Assembly: GCA_910589045.1 (NCBI GenBank) | Contig: CAJUSH010000007.1 | Span: 1 to 64,000 of the forward strand | Origin: an uncultured Eubacterium sp. | Lineage (GTDB): Bacteria; Bacillota_A; Clostridia; Lachnospirales; Lachnospiraceae | Direction: 5' to 3' | Length of the DNA: 64,000 bases | Shown here: piece by piece, positions 27,154-35,070 of the stretch | Position numbering within the stretch: position 1 is the first letter of the stretch | Layout: each line of letters begins with the position of its first letter | Notes under the pieces: model-generated | Databases searched by the model: none | Seen by the model: only the letters and a program-made list of their open reading frames with translations | Told to the model about the DNA's origin: nothing | Program-made: the position numbers and the translations under genes

Positions 27154-28215
27154 CTATTTCCCCGCTATCTCTGCCAGCCGCGCCTGCGCTGGCGCGTAGT
27201 CTCCTGCTTTTTTGTAATACGTCTTCGCCGCCTGCGTCTGTCCCAGGCACTCGCAGATCACCCCTGCATTATAGTATGCCAGCCATCCGTCCGCACCCGA
27301 CGCGCGCGCATTTTTCAGCCGCACCGCCTGCTCATATGCATCCACCGCATCGCTAAACCGACCGTTGTTCATGTAGATAAATCCCATTAAAAACCAGAAA
27401 TCCGAGCTGCCGCCGAAGGCGTCAATCAGTCCCTCAAAGCCAAGCGCCGCCTGTGCCTGACCGGAATTGACCAGCGCATATCCGTAGGTTTGTACCATAT
27501 CGATCACATACTCCAGCCGCTCGTCAAGCTCGTATTCCAGCGCCCGCCCAAAATACCCGGCCGCCTCTGCATACTGTCCCGCCATGTAAAAGCTCTTCCC
27601 CATCTGGTACAAAAGATAAGGATCCTCACCCCCGTCCGCCAGCAGCCGCTCCAGCAGTCGGATGTTTCGCTGCGCTTTTTTTTGCTTCTGCTCCGCGTTT
27701 AAAAGATATCCGCTGTGATCGATCCGTATACCGGTATCATAGGTCGCTGCATCCGCATTCCCGGTGGAGCGATCTAAAAGCTGCTCATGGATACATCCCT
27801 CATAGCGGTAGTGCCTCCGGTCAAACAGACGGTTGATATATTCGATGCCTGAACGGATCTCCTCCTTCTCATACATAAAGTTTTTCCGGAGAATCCGGCC
27901 GACCTGCCCCGGGTGCTGCCTGATCTGCTCTTCCAGCTGCCTCAAATCAAGTGCTGTCACATACTCGTCACTGTCGAGCACCAGCACCATATCATGGGAG
28001 GCTTTTGCCACGGCATAATTTTTTGCCTTTGCAAAATCGTCGCACCACGCAAACTCATAGACCGCTTTCGTATAGCCCCTCGCCAGCTCCTTTGTCCCGT
28101 CCGTTGAGCCCGTATCCACTACCACGACCTCGAAGGGATACGGCGCGAGCGCCTCCAGACACCTTTTTAAATTTTCCCGCTCATTCCTTGTGATGATACA
28201 GACAGAAAGCTCCAT
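27154..28215 (-). CDS. GT2 glycosyltransferase with C-terminal TPR repeats
   Basis: 353 residues. Residues 1 to about 180 are a GT2 domain (LSVCIITRNERENLKRCL, VVVDTGSTDGTKELA, LDSDEYV). The rest is helical TPR-like repeats (YLLYQMGKSFYMAGQYAEAAGYF; WFLMGFIYMNNGRFSDAVDAYEQA; YYNAGVICECLGQTQAAKTYY). The arrangement matches glycosyltransferases that modify proteins directly (SunS-like), where TPRs hold the polypeptide. That makes it a good candidate for the enzyme that first glycosylates flagellin. AGGAG precedes ATG 28215. Confidence 0.82.
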   Translation of the reverse strand: MELSVCIITRNERENLKRCLEALAPYPFEVVVVDTGSTDGTKELARGYTKAVYEFAWCDDFAKAKNYAVAKASHDMVLVLDSDEYVTALDLRQLEEQIRQHPGQVGRILRKNFMYEKEEIRSGIEYINRLFDRRHYRYEGCIHEQLLDRSTGNADAATYDTGIRIDHSGYLLNAEQKQKKAQRNIRLLERLLADGGEDPYLLYQMGKSFYMAGQYAEAAGYFGRALEYELDERLEYVIDMVQTYGYALVNSGQAQAALGFEGLIDAFGGSSDFWFLMGFIYMNNGRFSDAVDAYEQAVRLKNARASGADGWLAYYNAGVICECLGQTQAAKTYYKKAGDYAPAQARLAEIAGK

Positions 28216-28221
28216 AAAAAT

Positions 28222-29163
28222 CTACTCCTCAAAATAGAAGGCGGAAAGCGGAATATGATTTTCAATCAGCATCCTTCTCAGCTCCTCCTCCTGGTCACGG
28301 TAGAACGGATACTCATGACCGCCGCCGCAATTGATCATTTTCATATAATCGCCGTATTTCAGCGTCAGAATCTGATCATAACCCACAGGCACCGGCACCT
28401 CGATATTTTCAAAAGGCATCATGATCGCTTCATCATAAGCCTCCTTCGGCACATAATACGGCTGGCCGCCGATCAGACGGTGCATTGCCGTCAGGTAATC
28501 CGCGTCATCCGGCCCGTAGAGGTTGCACATATATTCCATCAGCAGCATGAGCTGCTGCTTCACCGGCTTTGTCTCGTCAAGGGTCACCCCGTACATGCCC
28601 TCAATCATTTTCACCGTATCCATGATTTCCTGCCTGTCTATTTCCGGATCGTCCATCTGAAGCACCGTGCAGCCTACTATATTGATCATATCCTTCCACA
28701 TTTCTTCCTCTTCCTTCACCCGGGGAACATAATCTATGGGAAAAATATCCACAAAAACGACATAGGGACAGCCATGGAAGGCCTGCAGATGCTCCGGACT
28801 AAACTGCATCGTCATGTTGCTGGCGATCTTTGTATCACTTGTCTTGTGCTCGCTGTTTGTGTGCGCATTCACCACCGCATAGCCCTTCGGCAGCTCCTCC
28901 AGCGCAGCCCTCCAAAACCGCTCGTAATCCGGACGTTTCATTCCGATATCCATATCGTCGTCCCAGGGGACAAAGCCTTTATGGCGCACCGCGCCAAGCA
29001 GGGTTCCCCAATCCGCAAAATAAGGAATGCCGTGCTTTTTGCAGATCCGGTCAATTTCTGTCAAAACCTCCATCTCCGCCGCCCAGCAGTGCTTCATCAT
29101 AGGCGAAACACGAAAACCCTCCCGAACCTCCGCCTCAAAAAATTTCTCATCAAATGTAATCAT
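28222..29163 (-). CDS. LicD-family phosphotransferase (copy 2)
   Basis: 313 residues of the LicD/fukutin nucleotidyltransferase fold, which moves a phospho-alcohol (phosphocholine, or ribitol phosphate in the animal relatives) from a CDP donor to a glycan. Core: YFADWGTLLGAVRHKGFVPW, then DDDMDIGMKRPDYERF with the metal-binding Asp cluster; later VDIFPIDYVPR and INCGGGHEYPFYRDQ. It is a tandem paralogue of the gene just upstream. ATG 29163 is chosen (GGAG upstream); the frame opens 42 bp earlier inside the previous gene. No licABC choline genes are seen in the window. Confidence 0.85.
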   Translation of the reverse strand: MITFDEKFFEAEVREGFRVSPMMKHCWAAEMEVLTEIDRICKKHGIPYFADWGTLLGAVRHKGFVPWDDDMDIGMKRPDYERFWRAALEELPKGYAVVNAHTNSEHKTSDTKIASNMTMQFSPEHLQAFHGCPYVVFVDIFPIDYVPRVKEEEEMWKDMINIVGCTVLQMDDPEIDRQEIMDTVKMIEGMYGVTLDETKPVKQQLMLLMEYMCNLYGPDDADYLTAMHRLIGGQPYYVPKEAYDEAIMMPFENIEVPVPVGYDQILTLKYGDYMKMINCGGGHEYPFYRDQEEELRRMLIENHIPLSAFYFEE

Positions 29164-29182
29164 TGCTCCATACTCCCTTCCG

Positions 29183-30121
29183 TCATTCTCCATTATTTGA
29201 AGCATGCGCCCTCAGCCACTGCTCAATCTGCGCCTGCTGCTCACGGTAAAACGGATACTCATGACCGCCGCCGCAATTGATCATCTGCATATAATCCCCA
29301 TACATCAGCTTTAAAATCTCGTCATAGCCGACGGGGACCGGAATCGTCATCTGCTCAAAAGGCATGTCAACCGTATTTTCATAATATTCCTTCGGCATGT
29401 GGAAATTCGGACGGTTGGTAATACGTTTTACAACGATTCCAACCTCGTCCCCGTCCTGCTCCTGGTAAAGCGCGCTGATCTGATCCCCTAAGATCCTCAG
29501 TTGTTGGGCGAAGGGTCTGTTGATATCAAAATGAATGCCGCACAATTCCTCGATCGGAGACAGGACGCTTACAAGCTCCTGCGGACTGCACAGATTGCTC
29601 GCATATTGATCCGCCACTTCCACCGCATGCAAAATCAGATCCACCAGATGCATCTGCGTCGCATCCTCTTCCTGATCACGGCTCGCATAATCCAGCGGAA
29701 AAACGTCAATGCCCACCAGATATGGGCATCCGTGGAATTGCTTTAAATGCTCCTCCGTGAGATCAATGCAGCGTCCGTTAATCACCCGGTAGAGCATATC
29801 CGTCCAGTCCTTATCGGTATAAAGGCTGATCAGCTCAAACGACTCCCGAAACTCCCCTGGTGCAACCTCCATAAACCGCTGATAATCCGGCCGAAGCATC
29901 GCAATGTCGATATCGTCATCCCAGGGAATAAGACCCCCGTGACGCACGGCTCCAAGCAGCGTGCCCCAATAGGCAAAATATTTAATAGCATACTTTTTAC
30001 AGATCCGGTCGATCTCTGCCAGCACCTCAAGGCTCGCCGCCCATGCCTGCTTCATCATCGGCTCGATGTAAAAACCATGCCGTGTCTCTCCCTCAAAAAA
30101 AGAATCCTTAAACTCCAGCAT
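29183..30121 (-). CDS. LicD-family phosphotransferase (copy 1)
   Basis: 312 residues, near-identical layout to copy 2: YFAYWGTLLGAVRHGGLIPW, DDDIDIAMLRPDYQRF, GIDVFPLDYASRD, and the shared ending INCGGGHEYPFYREQ. AAAGGAGGATAGGA precedes ATG 30121, which overlaps the end of the upstream CDP-polyol transferase gene by 14 bp, so the two are translationally coupled. Two LicD copies next to a CDP-polyol transferase suggest sequential phospho-polyol additions to the island's glycan (inference). Confidence 0.85.
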   Translation of the reverse strand: MLEFKDSFFEGETRHGFYIEPMMKQAWAASLEVLAEIDRICKKYAIKYFAYWGTLLGAVRHGGLIPWDDDIDIAMLRPDYQRFMEVAPGEFRESFELISLYTDKDWTDMLYRVINGRCIDLTEEHLKQFHGCPYLVGIDVFPLDYASRDQEEDATQMHLVDLILHAVEVADQYASNLCSPQELVSVLSPIEELCGIHFDINRPFAQQLRILGDQISALYQEQDGDEVGIVVKRITNRPNFHMPKEYYENTVDMPFEQMTIPVPVGYDEILKLMYGDYMQMINCGGGHEYPFYREQQAQIEQWLRAHASNNGE

Positions 30122-32243
30122 TCCTATCCTCCTTTAATGCTTCCATTATGCAGGCATGCACCCTTTTTCCGCACGTTCCGTCCGCGTGGTTCACTTCCCC
30201 TGCAAAAGCGGAAATCTGCTGCTCCCTCGGCCACTGCTGCCCGTCCGCAAGATCATCCAAAAAATCGCCCAGACAGCAGGAGAGCCCGTCCTCATAGACG
30301 ATTCCGCCCGTTCGTCTGACACGCTCCACAGGCGTCTGCACCCACTCCTTTATATCCTCCGGCGACAGGCAGCTCTCATATCGCTTTACCTCGTCGGTGC
30401 AGATATCAATGACCAGAATACTGTAATCATAGGCCGTAACAGCCACGATGGTGTGCTCGTCATATTTTTTTGCACAAACGTAATTGCTTGGCCACGTAAA
30501 CGCCGTCCCCTTCCGCTGGCCCTCCATATAGGGCAGCTTCCAGTCACACTGCAGCAGCCTGCCGCTTTCCTTGTGCAGCTTCAAAACCATGTTTGCGGTG
30601 CCCGGAAACAGATACAGCCACTCGCCCATGGAAACCAGAAACGAAAAAATGCTGCAGCACCCTGTAAAAGCACTCAGAAACGGATAAAAGCCCTTTGGAA
30701 AATCATGGTATGTCTCGCACCGGCCCGTGTCTGCTCTCCGCCGGAGCACCCCGGTGCCGTCCTGCGCAGCCGACCAGGTAAACGCATCCTCCTGATACGT
30801 GCTGCACTCCTGCCATACCACAGAGCCTGCCGGTGCCGGTCCGGTTACCTCGATCTTTCCCGTCCGCATGCAAAACCGGCACGCCAGGCCGTGCGCTTCC
30901 GACACAAAACGAAGATTTTTTTCCTCATCAACGGTAAAATCCCACATCTGAACAATCCGCGCATGCGCCGCCCGGTCTGTCAGAACACGCTGATTCAGGT
31001 AAAAAATCGGTTTCCCCGTTACGCCGAACATATAAATCATGGACGAATAATCCCCGATAAACGCATCCGTTGACGCCACCGCAAGGTTGCTGTCCGGTCC
31101 GGTATCGTAAATACCGATTCCCTCCAGCACAAATTCCTTTTCCAGCTCCTCGTACGCACCCAAAAGCTCCGGTGCCGCTGTATGCAAAGTTGCCTTGATG
31201 AGCGGATGCGGTCTCCACCAGACGAGCACATCACTGCGCTCCTTAAACACGTTAAAGACCTGGCGCATCTTTTCCATGGAACGGTATCTTCCCTGAAGCA
31301 TCGGGGAAAGCCCCACATTGTACAAAATAATCCTGCGCCCCTGCGCCAGCCTTTTCCATTCCTGCGGAACCGCACCGTGTCCGTCCATCAAAAGCATCCG
31401 GTCGATCTTGGGCGAGCCGAGGGGCAGAAGCTTTTCCCGGGGCTGGTATACCGCCATTGCATCAACGGCAGCCTCCCCCGGCAAAACGATATAATCCATA
31501 TTGCTTAACGGCGGCAGGCTGTTCTGATGATCCGAAAGCACCCCGCCCGCATAATAATACGGCACATAAACAAGCTTTTTCACATACTTTTTTAACGCAG
31601 CGGAATAATAGTCCGGCGCGACGGAGGTCACCACATTATAGCCGTCATACGGGTTGTGGATATACGCTACGTCCGGCAGATGCTCCGCAAGCGAATACTT
31701 CCCGTAATCCGTAACGGGCACATCCGCCGGAAATGCGCCGCCCTCATAATGCCACTCCTTCAGCGTCCCGTCCGAATTTCGGTCGCAGTAGGGAATCGGA
31801 ACCACATAAACATCACACGCTTCATCCGCTGACGCTTCACGCCAGATGGATTCCAGCGCATCCCACATGCTCATTTTATACGGAAAAAAAACAATCTCCG
31901 TGCGCGTTTTCAGCCCGCGGAGCCCTTCATCCACCGTTTGCGCATCATCCGCAAGCGCTTTTATGAGCGCATCGGCCCGTCCACAGGAAAGCTTTGCAAG
32001 CGAGACGGAAACCTGGTAAACCTGTTCACAATATGCCTCCAGCACATGCACCAGCGCTTCCCCGTCCTTTGACGCATAGCTGTCAATATAATTTCCCACG
32101 TCAATCGCAATCGACTGACACTCCGTCAAAAGCTCCACAAGCCCGTTCGCGTCCGCGCTTGCGAGCCCTTTAAAAATCTTTTCGTGAAGCCTTCCCGTCC
32201 GCTTCCAAAGCCCCGTTATCTTTTGTTTGCCTCCCTGCGTCAT
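30108..32243 (-). CDS. CDP-polyol phosphotransferase-like protein with long C-terminal domain
   Basis: 711 residues. The middle part (about residues 110-430) resembles the TagF/TarF-type CDP-glycerol glycerophosphotransferase fold: VAYIHNPYDGYN, YVPYYYAGGV, PLGSPKID, VLWWRPHPLI, and FIGDYSSMIYMFGVTGKPIFY with the signature D-Y-S-S. The N-terminal 100 residues are helical. The last ~270 residues (WSAAQDGTG ... GFYPFLSAFTGCCSIFSF ... GEWLYLFPGTANMVLKL) are rich in Trp and beta strands and read like a propeller-type repeat domain, which is unusual for this family. It is translationally coupled to LicD copy 1. Probably transfers glycerol or ribitol phosphate to the flagellar or surface glycan. 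Confidence 0.7.
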   Translation of the reverse strand: MTQGGKQKITGLWKRTGRLHEKIFKGLASADANGLVELLTECQSIAIDVGNYIDSYASKDGEALVHVLEAYCEQVYQVSVSLAKLSCGRADALIKALADDAQTVDEGLRGLKTRTEIVFFPYKMSMWDALESIWREASADEACDVYVVPIPYCDRNSDGTLKEWHYEGGAFPADVPVTDYGKYSLAEHLPDVAYIHNPYDGYNVVTSVAPDYYSAALKKYVKKLVYVPYYYAGGVLSDHQNSLPPLSNMDYIVLPGEAAVDAMAVYQPREKLLPLGSPKIDRMLLMDGHGAVPQEWKRLAQGRRIILYNVGLSPMLQGRYRSMEKMRQVFNVFKERSDVLVWWRPHPLIKATLHTAAPELLGAYEELEKEFVLEGIGIYDTGPDSNLAVASTDAFIGDYSSMIYMFGVTGKPIFYLNQRVLTDRAAHARIVQMWDFTVDEEKNLRFVSEAHGLACRFCMRTGKIEVTGPAPAGSVVWQECSTYQEDAFTWSAAQDGTGVLRRRADTGRCETYHDFPKGFYPFLSAFTGCCSIFSFLVSMGEWLYLFPGTANMVLKLHKESGRLLQCDWKLPYMEGQRKGTAFTWPSNYVCAKKYDEHTIVAVTAYDYSILVIDICTDEVKRYESCLSPEDIKEWVQTPVERVRRTGGIVYEDGLSCCLGDFLDDLADGQQWPREQQISAFAGEVNHADGTCGKRVHACIMEALKEDRNAGV

Positions 32244-32291
32244 ACACTGTCCATCCTTATTTTATTTCCGCGAGCAGGTCCTGCGTGCCGG

Positions 32292-33287
32292 CTACACCGG
32301 ATTCACCAGCTCCAGCAGCTGCGCCGGATTCCTGTCGTTCAATTCCATGATTTGTATATCGGCTTCCGATATTTTATTCTTAACGTATGGGTTATCGGCG
32401 TAGCCGCCCCTCACATATTTTCTCCGCAGCCCGGCAAGTGCCCGCTGGCGCTGTAATATCTGTGCATGGTCTAATTTATTTTTCTGCATCAGGCATTGCG
32501 TTAAGGCGTAAGAATACAGCTGAATGATTGTATATTCCACCGCAGCCCGGATTCCCCCATAGCAGGGGAGCGCACTCATCCTTTCATAGGTCGCCCGGAT
32601 TGCCCTCGACGCGTTTTTCTGATATTTTTCGTATGCGGACTCCTTTGACGCGGAGCCTGTCGTATCACGGTAAATATAACAGATCTCCTTTAAATTGCCG
32701 ATGCGCCCTGCCGTGGCATAGAGAAACATAAGGGACTCCATATCCTCCAGTATGACCTTCTCCCGAAACCGCAGGCCGCTCGTTTCCCAGAAGCTTCTCC
32801 GGAAGATCCGCGTCATGAGATAACCGCCGCTCACGATGTTATGGGAGCGCTTCTCATCCGTCTGCTCCCCCGTATCCTCATCTGCGGTGTGCACCATCGC
32901 CAGATCCTGCCCCTTATAATAAACTCCCGCATCAACGATATCAAAATCCCCTGCCCGGGCGGCTTCATACATTTGCTCAAACATTCCCGGGACTGCCGCG
33001 TCGTCGCTGTCAACAAATCCGAGGTATTCCCCCTGCGCCGCATCCAGCCCCACATTCCGTGCACCTCCCGGTCCGCTGTTCTGCACCGTATGCAAAAGCT
33101 TCACCTGCGGATATTGCAGCGCGTACCGCTCTAAAATCTGCCGGCTTTTGTCCGTCGAGCAGTCATCAACGGCAAGTATTTCTATCTCCTGCGCCTTTAA
33201 GGTCTGGTTCACCAGACTTGACAGGCATTCCTCCAAATATGCCTGCGCATTGTACACCGGAACAATCACCGATACCTTAATCCCCAT
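32292..33287 (-). CDS. GT2 family glycosyltransferase
   Basis: 331 residues, EpsJ-like GT-A enzyme: VSVIVPVYNAQAYLEECLSS, LAVDDCSTDKS, NSGPGGARNVGLDAA, and GEYLGFVDSDDAAVPGMFE with DxD. ATG 33287 has an ideal GGAGGAGAT upstream; the longer frame overlaps the previous gene. It lies within the minus-strand glycosylation operon. Confidence 0.87.
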   Translation of the reverse strand: MGIKVSVIVPVYNAQAYLEECLSSLVNQTLKAQEIEILAVDDCSTDKSRQILERYALQYPQVKLLHTVQNSGPGGARNVGLDAAQGEYLGFVDSDDAAVPGMFEQMYEAARAGDFDIVDAGVYYKGQDLAMVHTADEDTGEQTDEKRSHNIVSGGYLMTRIFRRSFWETSGLRFREKVILEDMESLMFLYATAGRIGNLKEICYIYRDTTGSASKESAYEKYQKNASRAIRATYERMSALPCYGGIRAAVEYTIIQLYSYALTQCLMQKNKLDHAQILQRQRALAGLRRKYVRGGYADNPYVKNKISEADIQIMELNDRNPAQLLELVNPV

Positions 33288-33300
33288 ATCTCCTCCGCTT

Positions 33301-35049
33301 CTACTCCTCCATCTCATCTACAAGTGCTATCAGCTGTCCGGCACGCACGTCCCACGTATGCTCCGAAACCGCCCTTTGATAGGCGCGCGCTGCAATCGCC
33401 GCACGCTTTTTTTCATCCGACAAAATCCGCCCGATCAGATCCGGAAGCACCTCCAGCTCATCCAGACGGAACATCACGATATCCTCGAGCTGCGAAAAAT
33501 GCTCCTTCAAATACCGCGTCTCGTCCGTCAGGCAGACCGACCCCGACATCATAATCTCTATGATGCGCTCGGTCATGCCCGCCTTATGCCAGGACATGAC
33601 ATTCAGGGAAATTTTTGACTTGCGCATCTCCGCCGCCATATCCTCCGGCTTCACCCGTTCGTGGATGACCAGGCGCTCGCCCTCCTTCACCGGATAATCC
33701 TTCCAGGATTCCCCGTATACATGAAGCTCATAGCCGGCCGACAGTATTTTTTCTATCACACGTCTGCGATACATGTAGGGTGCAATCCGCGTCGCCTCCC
33801 AGATCTGGTTTGCAATCACGACAAAGGGGCAGCCCGCAAAAACCTCCGGATACATCTGTTCAAGCACCTTTTTCAGCTCATTGTAGCTCATATCTCCATG
33901 CTCCAGCAACAGCTCGATACACGTCTCTGAGAGTTCCCGCATGATACCGTCCTGTTTGCCTACCACCTCCCACATGCCCTGCTCGTCAAAGCAGGTTCCC
34001 ATGAAGGAAATCTCATAGGGCTTTTCCCCGTCGCACCACGGCGACACGGCGCCTCCCGGGGGAAACTGGATGCCCTTAGCGTTTGAAAAACACGCATTCA
34101 GATAATCCGCATGATCCATGTCCTGACAGAGAAACGTCATCGGCCTGTTCGCGCCCTCGAACAGCCCATGAAAAAACATCGGGTGGTCAAACCAGAAGTT
34201 AAACCGTCTCCCCTCCACAAAGTCAAATACCTCCTGAAACAGAACGGTCGCCTGAAATCCGATCACGCCGCGAAATCGCTCGGTCTGCAGCAGATGAATC
34301 TGGCTCCCGTCCTCAATGCTGTCTCCGCCGCCCGTCTCAACCACCCGCTGTCCCTGCCTTTTCAGAGCCTCTGTCAGCTGATCCGCAAAGCCCTGCAGCA
34401 CGCCGTAGCAGATATTGCTCCCGCGAATCACAAAAAATGGTGCCGTAGCCAGATAGATTTTCTGATACGATTCATCCTCCGCAAGCATCCGGCTCAAGCA
34501 CTGACTGAAAAGCTCCCGGCAGCCGTAGCTTTGTGCAAACGTCACAAACGCTTCAAGCGCGGTCTCCATAAAGCCCTTCATCTTCAAGGGCTGCAGGTAT
34601 CTCGTCAGCAGATACGCATTTGTCTGAAATATTTGTTCCGTCAGCTTTCGACTCCAGTTTACGTCCGAACATTCCAAAAAGACAGGTTCGCAGACCTCTG
34701 CCGCACGGCACAGAAACTCCCGGTTCGTCTCGTCCGACAGCCGGAAATTAAAGCAGCTGCTCAATGCAAAAAGCGTTCTGCGCACGACCATGGCATAGAC
34801 CTCCAGCTCCAGATCCATCAAAATATCGTACCAGTCCGCCGTTTTCGGCGCATGTGCACACAAAACAAGCAGATCCGTCTGCTCCATATAAGGAAAATCC
34901 TCCAGCATCTGGACAATTTCTTCCCCTGCTGCCACATCCCGGTTCACGAAAATCAGCACCGGCTCTTTGGACCCCGCGATCCAATGATTTTTCAGGGCGG
35001 CATCCTCAAAATCCGCTCCCGCAATTTCTATAATTCCATACTGCTCCAT
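33301..35049 (-). CDS. CgeB-type glycosyltransferase with long N-terminal extension
   Basis: 582 residues. The first ~230 are helical and not recognised. The C-terminal part is CgeB-like: FDHPMFFHG, CQDMDHADYLNACF, KISLNVMSWHKAGMTERIIEIMM, SGSVCLTDETRYLKEHF, and YQRAVSEHTWDVRAG. Start at ATG 35049 is preferred because GGGGGAA lies upstream; ATG 35070 is possible but has no ribosome site and abuts the previous stop. It is similar in design to the 25944 protein but more distant. Confidence 0.75.
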   Translation of the reverse strand: MEQYGIIEIAGADFEDAALKNHWIAGSKEPVLIFVNRDVAAGEEIVQMLEDFPYMEQTDLLVLCAHAPKTADWYDILMDLELEVYAMVVRRTLFALSSCFNFRLSDETNREFLCRAAEVCEPVFLECSDVNWSRKLTEQIFQTNAYLLTRYLQPLKMKGFMETALEAFVTFAQSYGCRELFSQCLSRMLAEDESYQKIYLATAPFFVIRGSNICYGVLQGFADQLTEALKRQGQRVVETGGGDSIEDGSQIHLLQTERFRGVIGFQATVLFQEVFDFVEGRRFNFWFDHPMFFHGLFEGANRPMTFLCQDMDHADYLNACFSNAKGIQFPPGGAVSPWCDGEKPYEISFMGTCFDEQGMWEVVGKQDGIMRELSETCIELLLEHGDMSYNELKKVLEQMYPEVFAGCPFVVIANQIWEATRIAPYMYRRRVIEKILSAGYELHVYGESWKDYPVKEGERLVIHERVKPEDMAAEMRKSKISLNVMSWHKAGMTERIIEIMMSGSVCLTDETRYLKEHFSQLEDIVMFRLDELEVLPDLIGRILSDEKKRAAIAARAYQRAVSEHTWDVRAGQLIALVDEMEE

Positions 35050-35070
35050 CCATCTGTTCCCCCGGACCAT

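Noticed and set aside
28255..29280. 341-codon open frame antisense to the LicD genes
   Set aside because: A shadow of the LicD coding strand, His/Leu-rich with no recognisable motif.
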